Notes: generated from the letters alone by a model not told the origin. 64,000 nt of DNA from Flavobacterium sp. MFBS3-15 (GCF_026107645.2 NZ_JAPCHV010000012.1:79042-143041); one strand, 5' to 3'; shown: positions 9,728 to 18,141, numbered from the stretch's first letter. Made by a program: numbers and translations.

Positions 9728-11340
9728 TGCGCAGCCTTTCCACCAAAATAGCAATCCTGTTCATGGCTTTGTGGGTTAGTAATTCTTTTGGACAGGAAAA
9801 ACATTGGTGGAAGGAAAGCGTATTTTACCAGATATACATGCCCAGTTATGCCGACAGCGGTGGGGACGGCTATGGCGACTTTAAGGGTATCACGCAAAAG
9901 CTGGATCATATTAAAGGACTGGGCATTAAATGTATATGGCTAACCCCTTTTTTAAAATCGCCCAAGGTGGATAATGGCTATGATGTAGCAGACTATTATA
10001 CTGTTGACCCAACCTACGGCACGATGGAGGATTTTCAGGATTTTCTTTATGAGGCGCACAAACGGGACATTAATGTAATTATGGATATGGTGGTGAACCA
10101 CACCTCAACCGAATGTGAATGGTTTAAGGAAGCTCAAAAATCAAAGGATAACTACTATCGCGATTACTACATATGGAAGGACAATCCCAACAACTGGGAA
10201 TCATTCTTCGGAGGGACGGCATGGCAACTGGACGAAACTACTAACCAATATTATTACCACAAATTTGATGTATCCATGGCCGACCTGAACTGGTCGAACC
10301 CCAAAGTCATAGCCGAAATTGAAAAGGTATTGAAATTCTGGCTTGAGATGGGCGTAGATGGTTTCCGGTTTGACGTGATCAACTTCCTTACCACCGATGG
10401 CATCCTTCAGGACAACCCTATGAAAAGTGACCGTCAGGAACATCTGTACGACATCAACCAACCCGGTATAAAAAACGCGCTCAAAAAACTGAAGGCCGTA
10501 GTAAACAGCTATCCCAATCGTTTTACTGTGGGAGAAATAGGCAGCGACAAGATTGATGTATTAAAACAATACCAGTCGCCCGATATGATGGATGTGGTGT
10601 TCAATTTTAATTTTGGCAGCATACCCGAATTTTCGGCAGAGAAAATATTAGGAGAACTGCACAGCATGGAAAAGGAAATGGAAGGATACCCTACCCTGTT
10701 CTTTGGCAGCCACGACATGCCTAGGATGATGGACCGACTGGCAGGTGGCAACGAGGAGAGGGCTTTGGCTTTGGCAACCCTGATGCTCACTGCCAAAGGC
10801 GTTCCTTTCATTTATTTTGGGGAGGAAATAGGGATGAAAAATATAGTGGCCAAATCGTATGATGACATTGTCGACATACAGGGCAAAACCCATTACAGGC
10901 TGGCTAAAACTAACGGTAAAACCGATGCCGAGGCGCTTGTAATAGCCAACGGCCATAATCGGGACAAATCACGCGGCCCGATGCAGTGGGATGCTTCCGC
11001 GAATTCGGGATTCACTACAGGTAAACCCTGGATAAAGGTACACCCTGATTACAAAATCACCAATGTTGCGGTACAGTCGAAAGTTAAAACCTCATTGCTC
11101 AATGAATACAAAAAGCTAATTGCCCTGCGCAACAACACACCTGTATTACAATACGGACAATACACCCAACTGGAATTTGCCGGTGACAGGATCACTTTTA
11201 CCCGTAGCTTTGAAGGTAGCAGCATTACCGTTATCATCAATTTTGGCAAAAGCTATACTCCTTCCCTTCCGAAAAAAGCAAAAATTTTAGCGGGGAATAA
11301 AAATCTTCGTCCCAACAGCTATCTTATTTACAATCACTAA
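9727..11340 (+). CDS. Exported GH13 alpha-glucosidase/oligo-glucosidase-like enzyme
   Basis: The 537-residue GH13 (alpha-amylase superfamily) protein has a signal peptide ending VSNSFGQ. The four family regions are present: MDMVVNHTS; GVDGFRFDV with nucleophile Asp216; TVGEIG with acid/base Glu270; and GSHDMPR with Asp330. The early motif YQIYMPSYADSGGDGYGDFK and the segment AWQLDETTNQYYYHKFDVSM resemble exo-acting alpha-glucosidases and oligo-1,6-glucosidases rather than endo-amylases. The region IV motif is SHD rather than the usual NHD. The beta-domain is at the C-terminus. It is translationally coupled to the preceding gene by a 1-bp overlap and ends the PUL. It would remove alpha-glucosyl residues in the periplasm before import; the exact linkage cannot be read here. 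Confidence 0.88.
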   Translation: MRSLSTKIAILFMALWVSNSFGQEKHWWKESVFYQIYMPSYADSGGDGYGDFKGITQKLDHIKGLGIKCIWLTPFLKSPKVDNGYDVADYYTVDPTYGTMEDFQDFLYEAHKRDINVIMDMVVNHTSTECEWFKEAQKSKDNYYRDYYIWKDNPNNWESFFGGTAWQLDETTNQYYYHKFDVSMADLNWSNPKVIAEIEKVLKFWLEMGVDGFRFDVINFLTTDGILQDNPMKSDRQEHLYDINQPGIKNALKKLKAVVNSYPNRFTVGEIGSDKIDVLKQYQSPDMMDVVFNFNFGSIPEFSAEKILGELHSMEKEMEGYPTLFFGSHDMPRMMDRLAGGNEERALALATLMLTAKGVPFIYFGEEIGMKNIVAKSYDDIVDIQGKTHYRLAKTNGKTDAEALVIANGHNRDKSRGPMQWDASANSGFTTGKPWIKVHPDYKITNVAVQSKVKTSLLNEYKKLIALRNNTPVLQYGQYTQLEFAGDRITFTRSFEGSSITVIINFGKSYTPSLPKKAKILAGNKNLRPNSYLIYNH

Positions 11341-11369
11341 CCAAGTTTCTCAAAACATTTTATGGTATG

Positions 11370-11412
11370 TGACACAGGTCATTTACCCAGAATTGTCATT
11401 GCGTTAATTTTG
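11370..11412 (+). promoter_or_regulatory. FNR-like operator A plus -7 box, upstream of the PpsA-like/FixL-like/REC-CRP unit
   Basis: The perfect palindrome TGAC-acag-GTCA is at 11370-11381. A -7 box TAATTTTG, matching TAnnTTTG exactly, is at 11405-11412. Start-to-start distance is 35 bp, identical at the five other sites in this window. If the -7 box is centred at -7, the palindrome is centred near -41, the class II activator position. It precedes the gene set that includes the regulator itself, which suggests autoregulation. Confidence 0.78.
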
Positions 11413-11460
11413 CTTTGTTACGGATAATGCCTTTTGGCTCCGTAGCCTAACAACGATGCG

Positions 11461-12513
11461 ATGGAACGATCTATAATAAAATTCGGTGAGGCCGGGACGG
11501 GCAATGCTTCAGAAATAGGGAGCAAAAATGCCGCTTTAGAGGATTTGTATGCAATCCCGGCCACTAAGGGCCTTCATGTTCCCGATGGATTTGCGGTAAC
11601 GGTGGCTGTCTTTACGAAGTTCATGCAGCACAACGGTCTGCAGGAATCGCTTAGGCAGCTCATGGAACGGTTGGAGAGGAAAGATTTTTCTAACCTTAAT
11701 GAAACCGGTACAGCAGCACGAAGGCTTATCATGGAAGCGAAATTCCCGCGGATTCAGGAACAGGAAATAACTGATGCGTATGCTGCACTCCTTCCCCTGA
11801 AAAATGGCGATGTGGCTGTACGCAGCAGTCCGTTTGCTACAGGATTTTCAAATCTTTTTCCGGAAGGGCTGCACGAATCGTACCTCAATATAAGAGGGCC
11901 ATTGGCGCTCATTTATGCCATAAAATGCTGCTATGCGTCGCTCTACAGCAACAAGGCGATAAAATTCCGCGAAACCCACGGCATTGCGCATGATGCTGTA
12001 TATCTTGCCATCGGCATACAGCGCATGGTACGTGCAGGCACAGGATGCTCCGGGATTTGCAACACACCGCACTCCGGTTCCGGTTTTCCCGATGGGGTCC
12101 GGATCACTGCCAACTGGGGATTGGGCCAGAATACCCTGCCGGAAACGTGGGACGAATACATCATCCGCCGGCCGTTGCAAAATATGGCAGGCAATATCCA
12201 AAAAAGCACCGGCAGCAAAAGCAGGATGACGGTGTACAAGGATGTATCTGCCGGAACCAACTCGACCCTCACAATCATTACCCTTCCTGAACTGCGCGTT
12301 AAGACGGTGCTTGACGATGCAGAAATTTTTGAGCTTGCCCGGCTTGCGCTGCTTCTTGAGGTACACTATGGCCGTCCTGTAGGATTTGAATGGGCCAAAG
12401 ACGGTGACGATGACCTGTTTTACATTACCGGGTTATGCCCTGAAGACCCGCGCAGCTACAGACACACGGAAGTAATGCATCCCAAACCGCAAAAGGGCTA
12501 CGATGTAGCATAA
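11461..12513 (+). CDS. Stand-alone PEP synthase-type ATP-binding domain protein
   Basis: The 350-residue soluble protein corresponds only to the N-terminal PPDK_N/ATP-grasp part of PEP synthase: GSKNAALEDLY and VPDGFAVTVAVFTKF; VAVRSSPFATG (Arg121); the block after GLHESYLNIRG; IQRMVRAGTG; ITANWGLGQNTLP; and HYGRPVGFEWAKDGDDDLFY. Full PEP synthases are about 800 residues. The phosphohistidine and PEP-binding domains are missing, and there is no room downstream for them. The usual SFAGQ-type segment is replaced by LFPEG, and the normal QARPE ending by TGLCPED. Full catalysis of pyruvate to PEP is therefore unlikely. It lies 65 bp upstream of the oxygen-sensing kinase and behind operator A. A regulatory or phosphotransfer role is possible but not shown. 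Confidence 0.8.
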   Translation: MERSIIKFGEAGTGNASEIGSKNAALEDLYAIPATKGLHVPDGFAVTVAVFTKFMQHNGLQESLRQLMERLERKDFSNLNETGTAARRLIMEAKFPRIQEQEITDAYAALLPLKNGDVAVRSSPFATGFSNLFPEGLHESYLNIRGPLALIYAIKCCYASLYSNKAIKFRETHGIAHDAVYLAIGIQRMVRAGTGCSGICNTPHSGSGFPDGVRITANWGLGQNTLPETWDEYIIRRPLQNMAGNIQKSTGSKSRMTVYKDVSAGTNSTLTIITLPELRVKTVLDDAEIFELARLALLLEVHYGRPVGFEWAKDGDDDLFYITGLCPEDPRSYRHTEVMHPKPQKGYDVA

Positions 12514-12578
12514 GTGACTTTTATGATAAATCTTACAGATTATTTTCCCGATATTTGTTTTTTAGTAAAAGACACCTG

Positions 12579-13766
12579 ATGAAAAACGAGGCGCTTTTAA
12601 ACTCCATCGTAGAGAATGCAATAGACGGCATCATTACCATCAACGACCGGGGCATAGTAGAATCCATAAACCCTGCGGCATGCCAGCTCTTCCTGTACTC
12701 TCCTGAAGAGGTTGTAGGCCGGAATATTTCAATGCTCATGCCGCCCCCTGATAAGGAGAGGCATGACGACTACATTGAGAGATACCGGCACACCGGGCAG
12801 GCCCATATCATAGGATACGGCCGGGATGTTATAGGCCTGAAAAAGGACGGCAGCGTTTTCCCTTTCCGTTTGGGTGTTAGTGAAGTGAAGTATGAAGGAG
12901 AGCGCATGTTTGCGGGTTTTATACACGACCTGAGCCACCAGAAAGAGGCAGAAAATCGCCTTATGGAATATACTCAGCATCTGGAGGATGTAGTAAAGGA
13001 ACGTACAACTTCACTCAACGAAACCATTGAGGAACTGACCAAGGCCAAAGAAGAAGTGAGCCTGTCGCTCGAAAAGGAAAAAGAACTGGGTAAGCTCAAG
13101 AGCCGGCTGCTCTCTATGGCTTCGCACGAGTTCCGCACACCGCTGAGTTCCATACAGCTTTCGGCATCCCTGATAGAACGCTATACAGCCCAATTGGAAA
13201 ATGCCAATGTAGAAAAGCACTTATACAAAATAAAAGGTGCTGTAAACAACCTTACTACCATTCTCAACGACTTCCTGCACGTGGAGAAGGCAGAGGCCGG
13301 AAAGGTAGAAGTAAAATGGGGCTCTTTTGACATTGAACACTTTTGCAGGGAAATTGTTGATGAGATACAACTGCTTGCCAAAAAAGACCAGAATATCATC
13401 TACAATCATGTAGGTAAAAATACGGAAGTATTCCTGGACCGAAACCTGTTGCGCAACTGTATTTTCAACCTCATGTCGAACGCAATAAAATACTCCGGAG
13501 AGAATACTACCATACACCTCAGCACATGCATTGATGCGGATAGTTTTACCATCACTGTGGAGGATAACGGCATAGGCATACCCAAAGAGGAGCATAAGCA
13601 CCTGTTTGAAGCCTTTTTCAGGGCACAAAACACGGGGAACATACCGGGCACCGGGCTTGGCCTCAATATTGTACTGCGCTATGTAACCCTGATGAATGGC
13701 ACCATCAACTTTAAAAGTGCCACCAACGAAGGAACTTTATTTACAATTACATTCCCAATACAATGA
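12579..13766 (+). CDS. FixL-like haem-PAS oxygen-sensor histidine kinase
   Basis: The 395-residue soluble kinase has one PAS domain (about residues 5-128), a coiled-coil linker (about 130-172), HisKA with His183 in MASHEFRTPL, and an HATPase domain (NLMSNAIKYS, DNGIGI, GTGLGL). The PAS matches FixL around the haem pocket: RHDDYIERYR with His62 at the proximal-His position, AHIIGYGR with His76, and Arg82, exactly 20 residues after His62 as in Bradyrhizobium FixL (His200/Arg220, from memory). It lacks transmembrane segments. The ATG at 12579 is chosen over a TTG at 12555. Its stop overlaps the response-regulator start by 4 bp (ATGA), so the two are partners. Haem binding is inferred from these residues. 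The clustered targets (cbb3 oxidase, hemN) support oxygen sensing. Confidence 0.85.
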   Translation: MKNEALLNSIVENAIDGIITINDRGIVESINPAACQLFLYSPEEVVGRNISMLMPPPDKERHDDYIERYRHTGQAHIIGYGRDVIGLKKDGSVFPFRLGVSEVKYEGERMFAGFIHDLSHQKEAENRLMEYTQHLEDVVKERTTSLNETIEELTKAKEEVSLSLEKEKELGKLKSRLLSMASHEFRTPLSSIQLSASLIERYTAQLENANVEKHLYKIKGAVNNLTTILNDFLHVEKAEAGKVEVKWGSFDIEHFCREIVDEIQLLAKKDQNIIYNHVGKNTEVFLDRNLLRNCIFNLMSNAIKYSGENTTIHLSTCIDADSFTITVEDNGIGIPKEEHKHLFEAFFRAQNTGNIPGTGLGLNIVLRYVTLMNGTINFKSATNEGTLFTITFPIQ

Positions 13767-14812
13767 CCAGAGTACTGATAATAGAGGATAATGACGATAT
13801 TCGCGAAAACGTAGTGGAAATACTGGAGCTTTCCGGATACACGGCATATGCTGCACCAAACGGGAAAGCAGGAGTTGAGGTGGCCATAAAACAGCTGCCC
13901 GACATCATACTTTGCGACATCATGATGCCTGAAATGGATGGCTACGGCGTTATAGAGGCGCTGAACAATCACCCGCAAACCCGTGCAACGCCTTTCATTT
14001 TTCTTACGGCAAAAGCAGAACGCACGGATGTGCGAAAGGGCATGGACCTGGGCGCTGATGACTACCTGACAAAGCCTTTTGATGATACCGAACTGTTAAA
14101 TGCCATTGAAAGCCGGCTGAAGAAAAAAGAGGTACAACAGCTGTTTTATGGCAAAACCGCTGAGAAACTTGACAGCATCATGAGCAAAAACAATGGCCTT
14201 GAAGAGCTGAAAAAGGTAATGCAGGAGCGCGATACTCGCATTTTTAAAAAGAACCAGGCCATACACCATGAAGGCGACCGCGTAACAGGCATCTACTTCA
14301 TCATCAGCGGGAAGGTAAAAACGGTACAGCTGACACAGGACGGCCGCGAACTGATAACCGGGATGTATGCAGCCAACGACTACCTGGACCTGAACATCAT
14401 ACTGTCCAACGACACTTATATTGATACTGCCATTGCCGTGGAAGAGGCCGAACTGAGTTTCCTGCCAAGCGAGCAGCTGGACAAGCTGCTATTCCTTCAC
14501 CCGGACATTGGGGCAAAATTCATAAAGATGCTGGCCAACAACATACGCGATAAGGAAACAAGGCTGTTGCAAATTGCTTACCTATCGGTACGCAAGCGTA
14601 TTGCACAGTCGATTATACGCCTGTTGGATCAGGAGGGCAATGGTGTGAGGAGCATCAAAGTAAGCCGTGATGACCTGGCTGCGATATGCGGTACAGCCCC
14701 GGAAACCGTGAGCCGCACCCTAACCGACTTTAAGGAGGAAGGCCTTATTGAAAAAAGCGGCAGTACCATACAGGTGCTGAATTATGAAAAGCTGGACAAA
14801 CTGAAGAATTAA
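13763..14812 (+). CDS. Response regulator fused to a CRP/FNR-family DNA-binding domain
   Basis: The 349-residue protein has a receiver domain at about 1-120 (Glu8-Asp9, phosphoacceptor Asp52 in LCDIMMPEMDG, Lys in YLTKPF). A short linker leads to a cyclic-nucleotide-like beta-roll (about 150-260, IYFIISGKVKTVQ) and a CRP-type winged HTH (SRDDLAAICGTAPETVSRTL). The recognition helix carries E314-xx-S317-R318, the FNR-type combination, which reads TGA-containing half-sites. This fits the TGAY-N4-RTCA palindromes found in front of six transcription units here. There is no cysteine cluster as in E. coli FNR, so oxygen input should come through phosphorylation by the FixL-like kinase. In effect it combines FixJ and FixK in one chain. 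It is translationally coupled to the kinase. Confidence 0.92.
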   Translation: MTRVLIIEDNDDIRENVVEILELSGYTAYAAPNGKAGVEVAIKQLPDIILCDIMMPEMDGYGVIEALNNHPQTRATPFIFLTAKAERTDVRKGMDLGADDYLTKPFDDTELLNAIESRLKKKEVQQLFYGKTAEKLDSIMSKNNGLEELKKVMQERDTRIFKKNQAIHHEGDRVTGIYFIISGKVKTVQLTQDGRELITGMYAANDYLDLNIILSNDTYIDTAIAVEEAELSFLPSEQLDKLLFLHPDIGAKFIKMLANNIRDKETRLLQIAYLSVRKRIAQSIIRLLDQEGNGVRSIKVSRDDLAAICGTAPETVSRTLTDFKEEGLIEKSGSTIQVLNYEKLDKLKN

Positions 14813-14824
14813 GCCTCAGGCTAT

Positions 14825-15280
14825 TTATAACTTTTCCATTCCTGCAAGGGTTTCCATCAGCTTGGCTTCTTTTTCGCGATAGCTTTCCATAAATCGCTCC
14901 ATCCTTTGTATAACTGAGGCATCTATGGCAAAGGCATCTATTTTTTCCTCAAAACGCTCTCCCCTGAGCAGTTTTTCGCTAAGCTGTTCGAGTTGGCCAT
15001 CAGCTTTAAAAATGGCATTGCGCAGTTGCCCCTTGTTTTTGCCGTCCGGATCGTCGAGCCTGTCGGCTGCACGGGAAATCTTTTTTCGTGCTGCAAGGAC
15101 ATTGTTTTCAGACTGCCGTTTAAACAGTTTCCAGTCGTCCATTGCATTCCGTATTTTGTAATCCAGCTCTTCATAATCAGCCTGTACGGTAGTTTCGTAC
15201 TGCTCTTTTTCTTCCTGGTCTTCAGCACATCCTTTGGGAGCCAGTGCCAGCAATATACCGGCAAGCACATAAATTTTCAT
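14825..15280 (-). CDS. Small exported coiled-coil protein of unknown function
   Basis: The 151-residue protein has an N-terminal hydrophobic signal (MKIYVLAGILLALAPKGC). The Cys at 18 could be a lipidation site, but the residues before it (PKG) fit a lipobox poorly. The rest is strongly charged and helical (YEELDYKIRNAMDDWKLFKR, FEEKIDAFAIDASVIQRMER), with no recognised domain. It converges on the REC-CRP gene (12 bp between the stops) and diverges from hemN. Operator C points at it, so it is probably induced with the oxidase genes. I can assign no function beyond a predicted periplasmic or outer-membrane location. Confidence 0.7.
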   Translation of the reverse strand: MKIYVLAGILLALAPKGCAEDQEEKEQYETTVQADYEELDYKIRNAMDDWKLFKRQSENNVLAARKKISRAADRLDDPDGKNKGQLRNAIFKADGQLEQLSEKLLRGERFEEKIDAFAIDASVIQRMERFMESYREKEAKLMETLAGMEKL

Positions 15281-15298
15281 AGTGTTGATGTTTTATGG

Positions 15299-15341
15299 CA
15301 AATCTCAACCATTATTTAAAGCCATAAAATGATTCCTGTCA
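15299..15341 (-). promoter_or_regulatory. FNR-like operator C plus -7-like box for the coiled-coil gene
   Basis: On the minus strand the palindrome TGAC-agga-ATCA runs 15341-15330. A -7-like GAGATTTG (one mismatch to TAnnTTTG) starts at 15306, exactly 35 bp downstream. The start codon at 15280 follows 18 bp later. It is one of two divergent sites in the gap to hemN. Confidence 0.65.
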
Positions 15342-15369
15342 CTACAAGCCAGGGCAAATATTGCAAAGG

Positions 15370-15412
15370 TGATGCCTGTCATTTTTTGCAGTTGTACCGT
15401 CCCGTACTTTTG
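15370..15412 (+). promoter_or_regulatory. FNR-like operator B plus -7 box for hemN
   Basis: The palindrome TGAT-gcct-GTCA is at 15370-15381. A perfect -7 box TACTTTTG is at 15405-15412, 35 bp start to start. The hemN ATG follows at 15424. Oxygen-independent haem synthesis is a classic FNR/FixK target, which supports the assignment. Confidence 0.75.
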
Positions 15413-15423
15413 AAACATAAAAA

Positions 15424-16797
15424 ATGACGGAAATGGAAAGTTCGATATTGCAAAAATATAATGTACCGGGGCCGCGCTACACCAGCTACCCTACTGTTCC
15501 CTATTGGGATAATTCAGGTTTTACAGAAACATTGTGGCAGGACAGCGTAGTGCGCTCATTTGGCGAAAGCAATGGTGTGCAGGGCATCAGCCTGTACATC
15601 CATCTTCCGTTCTGCGAAAGTATGTGCACCTTTTGCGGGTGCAACAAGCGTATCACGAAAAACCATGCGGTAGAAGCAAGGTACATAAGTGCCATACTGA
15701 AGGAATGGGTGATGTACCGTGATCTTTTCAGGAGCAGGCCCCGCATAAAAGAGCTGCATCTTGGCGGGGGAACACCTACATTCTTCAGTCCTGAAAACCT
15801 CGAAAAACTTATTAAGGGCATCTTTGAACTGGCCGATGCGGCGCCGGGATATGAGTTCAGCTTTGAAGGACACCCCAACAACACTACCCGCGAACATTTG
15901 GAAACCCTATACAACCTGGGATTCCGCAGGGTAAGCTTTGGCGTTCAGGACTACAGCGAAACCGTACAAAAAGCCATCAACCGTATACAACCTTTTGAAA
16001 ATGTGGCAAAAGTGACCCGTTGGGCCCGTGAAATCGGGTACAGCTCCATCAGCCATGACCTGGTGTTTGGGCTGCCGCACCAAACGGTTGAAAACATTGT
16101 GGACACTATTGAAAAGACCAATGCGCTCAGGCCCGACCGCATCTCTTTTTACAGCTATGCCCATGTGCCGTGGATAAAAGGCACAGGACAACGCGGCTTT
16201 GATGACGCGAGCTTGCCAAAAGATAACGAAAAACGCAGGCTGTATGAAGTTGGAAAAAAAATACTCTGCGACAAAGGGTATCACGAAATTGGCATGGACC
16301 ATTTTGCATTGAAGAGCGATAGCATGCACGAATCATTTAAGAAAGGAACGCTTCACCGCAACTTCATGGGGTACAGCTCTTCCAGCACCCAACTGATGAT
16401 CGGGCTGGGCGTATCTTCCATCAGCGACAGCTGGTACAGCTTTGCGCAAAATGAAAAAACACTGGAGGATTATTACCAAAGGATAGAACAAAATGAGTTA
16501 CCGGTTTTCCGAGGGCACATTCTTACAGAAGAAGATCTTGCCATACGCAGGCACATACTGAACCTGATGTGCCGGTTTGAAACATTATGGGATGATGAAG
16601 ACAGTTATTTCAACGAATTGCCGGAAGTGCTTTGGGATTTGAGGGAGATGGAAAAAGACGGGTTGGTAATAATTGACGATATGTCGATAATGATAACTGA
16701 AAAAGGCCTTCCGTTTGTACGTAACATCTGCATGGCCTTCGACCTGAGGCTGAAAAGGAAGGCTCCGGAGACGAAGCTGTTTTCGATGACGATATAA
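15424..16797 (+). CDS. hemN: Oxygen-independent coproporphyrinogen III oxidase (radical SAM)
   Basis: At 457 residues this is the normal length for HemN, which decarboxylates coproporphyrinogen III to protoporphyrinogen IX in haem synthesis without O2. The radical-SAM CxxxCxxC cluster is at Cys64, Cys68 and Cys71 (PFCESMCTFCGC). It is followed by LHLGGGTPTFF and EGHPNNTT for SAM binding, GVQDYSETVQKAINRIQPFE, GLPHQT, and the HemN C-terminal block near NLMCRFE. The N-terminal VPGPRYTSYPTVPYW is specific to HemN rather than HemW. The start at 15424 could instead be the ATG at 15433. It is preceded by operator B, fits demand for haem by the cbb3 oxidase, and ends in a strong terminator. Confidence 0.95.
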   Translation: MTEMESSILQKYNVPGPRYTSYPTVPYWDNSGFTETLWQDSVVRSFGESNGVQGISLYIHLPFCESMCTFCGCNKRITKNHAVEARYISAILKEWVMYRDLFRSRPRIKELHLGGGTPTFFSPENLEKLIKGIFELADAAPGYEFSFEGHPNNTTREHLETLYNLGFRRVSFGVQDYSETVQKAINRIQPFENVAKVTRWAREIGYSSISHDLVFGLPHQTVENIVDTIEKTNALRPDRISFYSYAHVPWIKGTGQRGFDDASLPKDNEKRRLYEVGKKILCDKGYHEIGMDHFALKSDSMHESFKKGTLHRNFMGYSSSSTQLMIGLGVSSISDSWYSFAQNEKTLEDYYQRIEQNELPVFRGHILTEEDLAIRRHILNLMCRFETLWDDEDSYFNELPEVLWDLREMEKDGLVIIDDMSIMITEKGLPFVRNICMAFDLRLKRKAPETKLFSMTI

Positions 16798-16815
16798 TTT
16801 TAGGATTTAGTTTAG

Positions 16816-16846
16816 AAAACCGGTATTGCATGATACCGGTTTTTTT
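16816..16846 (+). terminator. Rho-independent terminator after hemN
   Basis: A perfect 11-bp stem AAAACCGGTAT/ATACCGGTTTT with loop TGCATG is followed by a T run. The symmetric A and T flanks could let it act in both directions between hemN and the converging TauE/SafE gene. Confidence 0.85.
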
Positions 16847-16863
16847 ATCACCTTTCGAATAAG

Positions 16864-17577
16864 TTAGTGCCCAGGTGTAACGCAGTCCGGGGCAGAGGTC
16901 ACAAAAAGGGAAAGGTCGCCGGGAGAAAGATACGGGATACTCAGTCCCAACCCTCGCACGATGAACAACATGCCGATGGCTACTGCCGCATAAGGGACTA
17001 TCTTACTGAAGGAATTACGCAGGGGATTTTTCAAAATCCCGGAAGCATAGACTACCATGCTCATCAAAGGGATGGTCCCGGCACCGAACAGCATCATGTA
17101 CAGCATTCCGAGCGGCACGCTTTGCATGGCAATGGCACCAAATAATGCTGCATAGACCAATCCGCACGGCAGGAAACCGTTAAGCACCCCGGCAGTATAC
17201 AATGACCTGTAGCCCTTTTTCCTGAACCTGCTCCCCAATCCGGTTTTCACTTTCGAAATAGCCATGTACACCGGCTTACTAAAATTATAGCGCGCAAAGA
17301 TATTCTCCGGTACCATTACAATCGCAATCATCACAATACCTGTAATGATGGAAAACTGTTGTTGGATTCCGGCAAGGTAGAGCCCCCTGCCCATTGTACC
17401 AAAAATCAGCCCTAACGAACCGTAAGCCGTTAGCCTGCCTGCGTGGTAGGTAAGTATCTGTAAGGTTTTCTTAGCAGGGTTGTTGCGATCCACCGGCAGC
17501 ATCATGGCTATGGGCCCGCACATGCCAATGCAGTGCAGGCTGGAAACAAGGCCGAGTATGATGGCGGAGTAAAGCAT
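16864..17577 (-). CDS. Sulfite exporter TauE/SafE-like membrane protein linked to cbb3 oxidase assembly
   Basis: The 237-residue protein has about six hydrophobic segments and the motifs LVSSLHCIGMCGPIAMML and GVLNGFLPCGLVYAALFGA. These are the paired Cys/Pro-containing repeats of the DsbD-like/TauE-SafE group that is often encoded beside ccoGHIS. The role is probably metal or thiol handling during oxidase maturation rather than sulfite export; this is inferred from position. It is last in the minus-strand cco cluster, separated from ccoH by 117 bp that contain an AT-rich hairpin, so it may be less expressed than the upstream genes. The C-terminus (FVTSAPDCVTPGH) has a Cys/His pair. Confidence 0.8.
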   Translation of the reverse strand: MLYSAIILGLVSSLHCIGMCGPIAMMLPVDRNNPAKKTLQILTYHAGRLTAYGSLGLIFGTMGRGLYLAGIQQQFSIITGIVMIAIVMVPENIFARYNFSKPVYMAISKVKTGLGSRFRKKGYRSLYTAGVLNGFLPCGLVYAALFGAIAMQSVPLGMLYMMLFGAGTIPLMSMVVYASGILKNPLRNSFSKIVPYAAVAIGMLFIVRGLGLSIPYLSPGDLSLFVTSAPDCVTPGH

Positions 17578-17606
17578 CTTTTTTTAGATTGTTGGATTTT
17601 TAGATG

Positions 17607-17679
17607 AGAGATAATAAACGAATAGATGATGGACTAAATCCGTAATGCTAATGTCTATTATCTATCATCTATTATCTCT
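17607..17679. repeat. AT-rich imperfect inverted repeat between ccoH and the TauE/SafE gene
   Basis: The arms AGAGATAATA (17607-17616) and TATTATCTCT (17670-17679) are exact inverse copies. The inside also contains GATGAT/ATCATC-type complementarity. It could attenuate read-through in the cco operon or be a degenerate intergenic repeat. There is no clean T tract at the expected side. Confidence 0.4.
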
Positions 17680-17694
17680 TTGTCTATTGTCTTC

Positions 17695-18141
17695 TTACAA
17701 TGTCAGCACTTGTCGTACAAGGTATCCCTTATTGTCGTATTGCCAGTCTACAGTAATGTCCCATCGACCGCCTGCCAGGTCACTTTTAGGTATGAGCAAA
17801 TGATGGCCTGATAATGAAAAAGGGACTTCAAAATCAAGTTTCTGGTCAGACGGCCTGTAAAGGGACACTTTACCTTTAATTTTCTTATAATCGAGCTCTT
17901 CCGGGAAACTGATAGCTATACCTCCTCCCTGATTTACAATGAGCACCTTGTGCTCCAGCCCGGCAGCATTTTGTTCCTTGTCCAGCTGTGCCTGCAGTGT
18001 GCGCTCCTGTTTGTAGTATTCCTCTACCACAAGCTCATTATCGTATTTGCTGTCGCTTTGCACCCGGAAGACAAAAAACAATATGAATCCCATAAAAAGT
18101 GCAAACGCTGTTACTATTCCCGTACCCCAATTGAATTTCAT
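17695..18141 (-). CDS. ccoH: CcoH/FixH-like cbb3 oxidase assembly protein
   Basis: The 148-residue protein has one N-terminal membrane helix (WGTGIVTAFALFMGFILFFV) and a periplasmic beta domain. FixH features are NELVVEEYYKQE after the helix and the C-terminal GGRWDITVDWQYDNKGYL. FixH/CcoH helps stabilise and assemble the cbb3 oxidase with the copper ATPase CcoI. It lies 12 bp downstream of ccoG in the same operon. The family is divergent, so the assignment rests on length, topology, the EYY motif and position. Confidence 0.88.
   Translation of the reverse strand: MKFNWGTGIVTAFALFMGFILFFVFRVQSDSKYDNELVVEEYYKQERTLQAQLDKEQNAAGLEHKVLIVNQGGGIAISFPEELDYKKIKGKVSLYRPSDQKLDFEVPFSLSGHHLLIPKSDLAGGRWDITVDWQYDNKGYLVRQVLTL

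Noticed and set aside
11461..12513. Full PEP synthase split by a frameshift
   Set aside because: No phosphohistidine or PEP-binding domain sequence is found in any frame in the 65 bp before the kinase gene or beyond.
12514..12578. Possible FNR-like site upstream of the kinase gene (tgacttttatga)
   Set aside because: The second half is ATGA rather than RTCA, and there is no -7 box at 35 bp. The kinase is more likely expressed from operator A.
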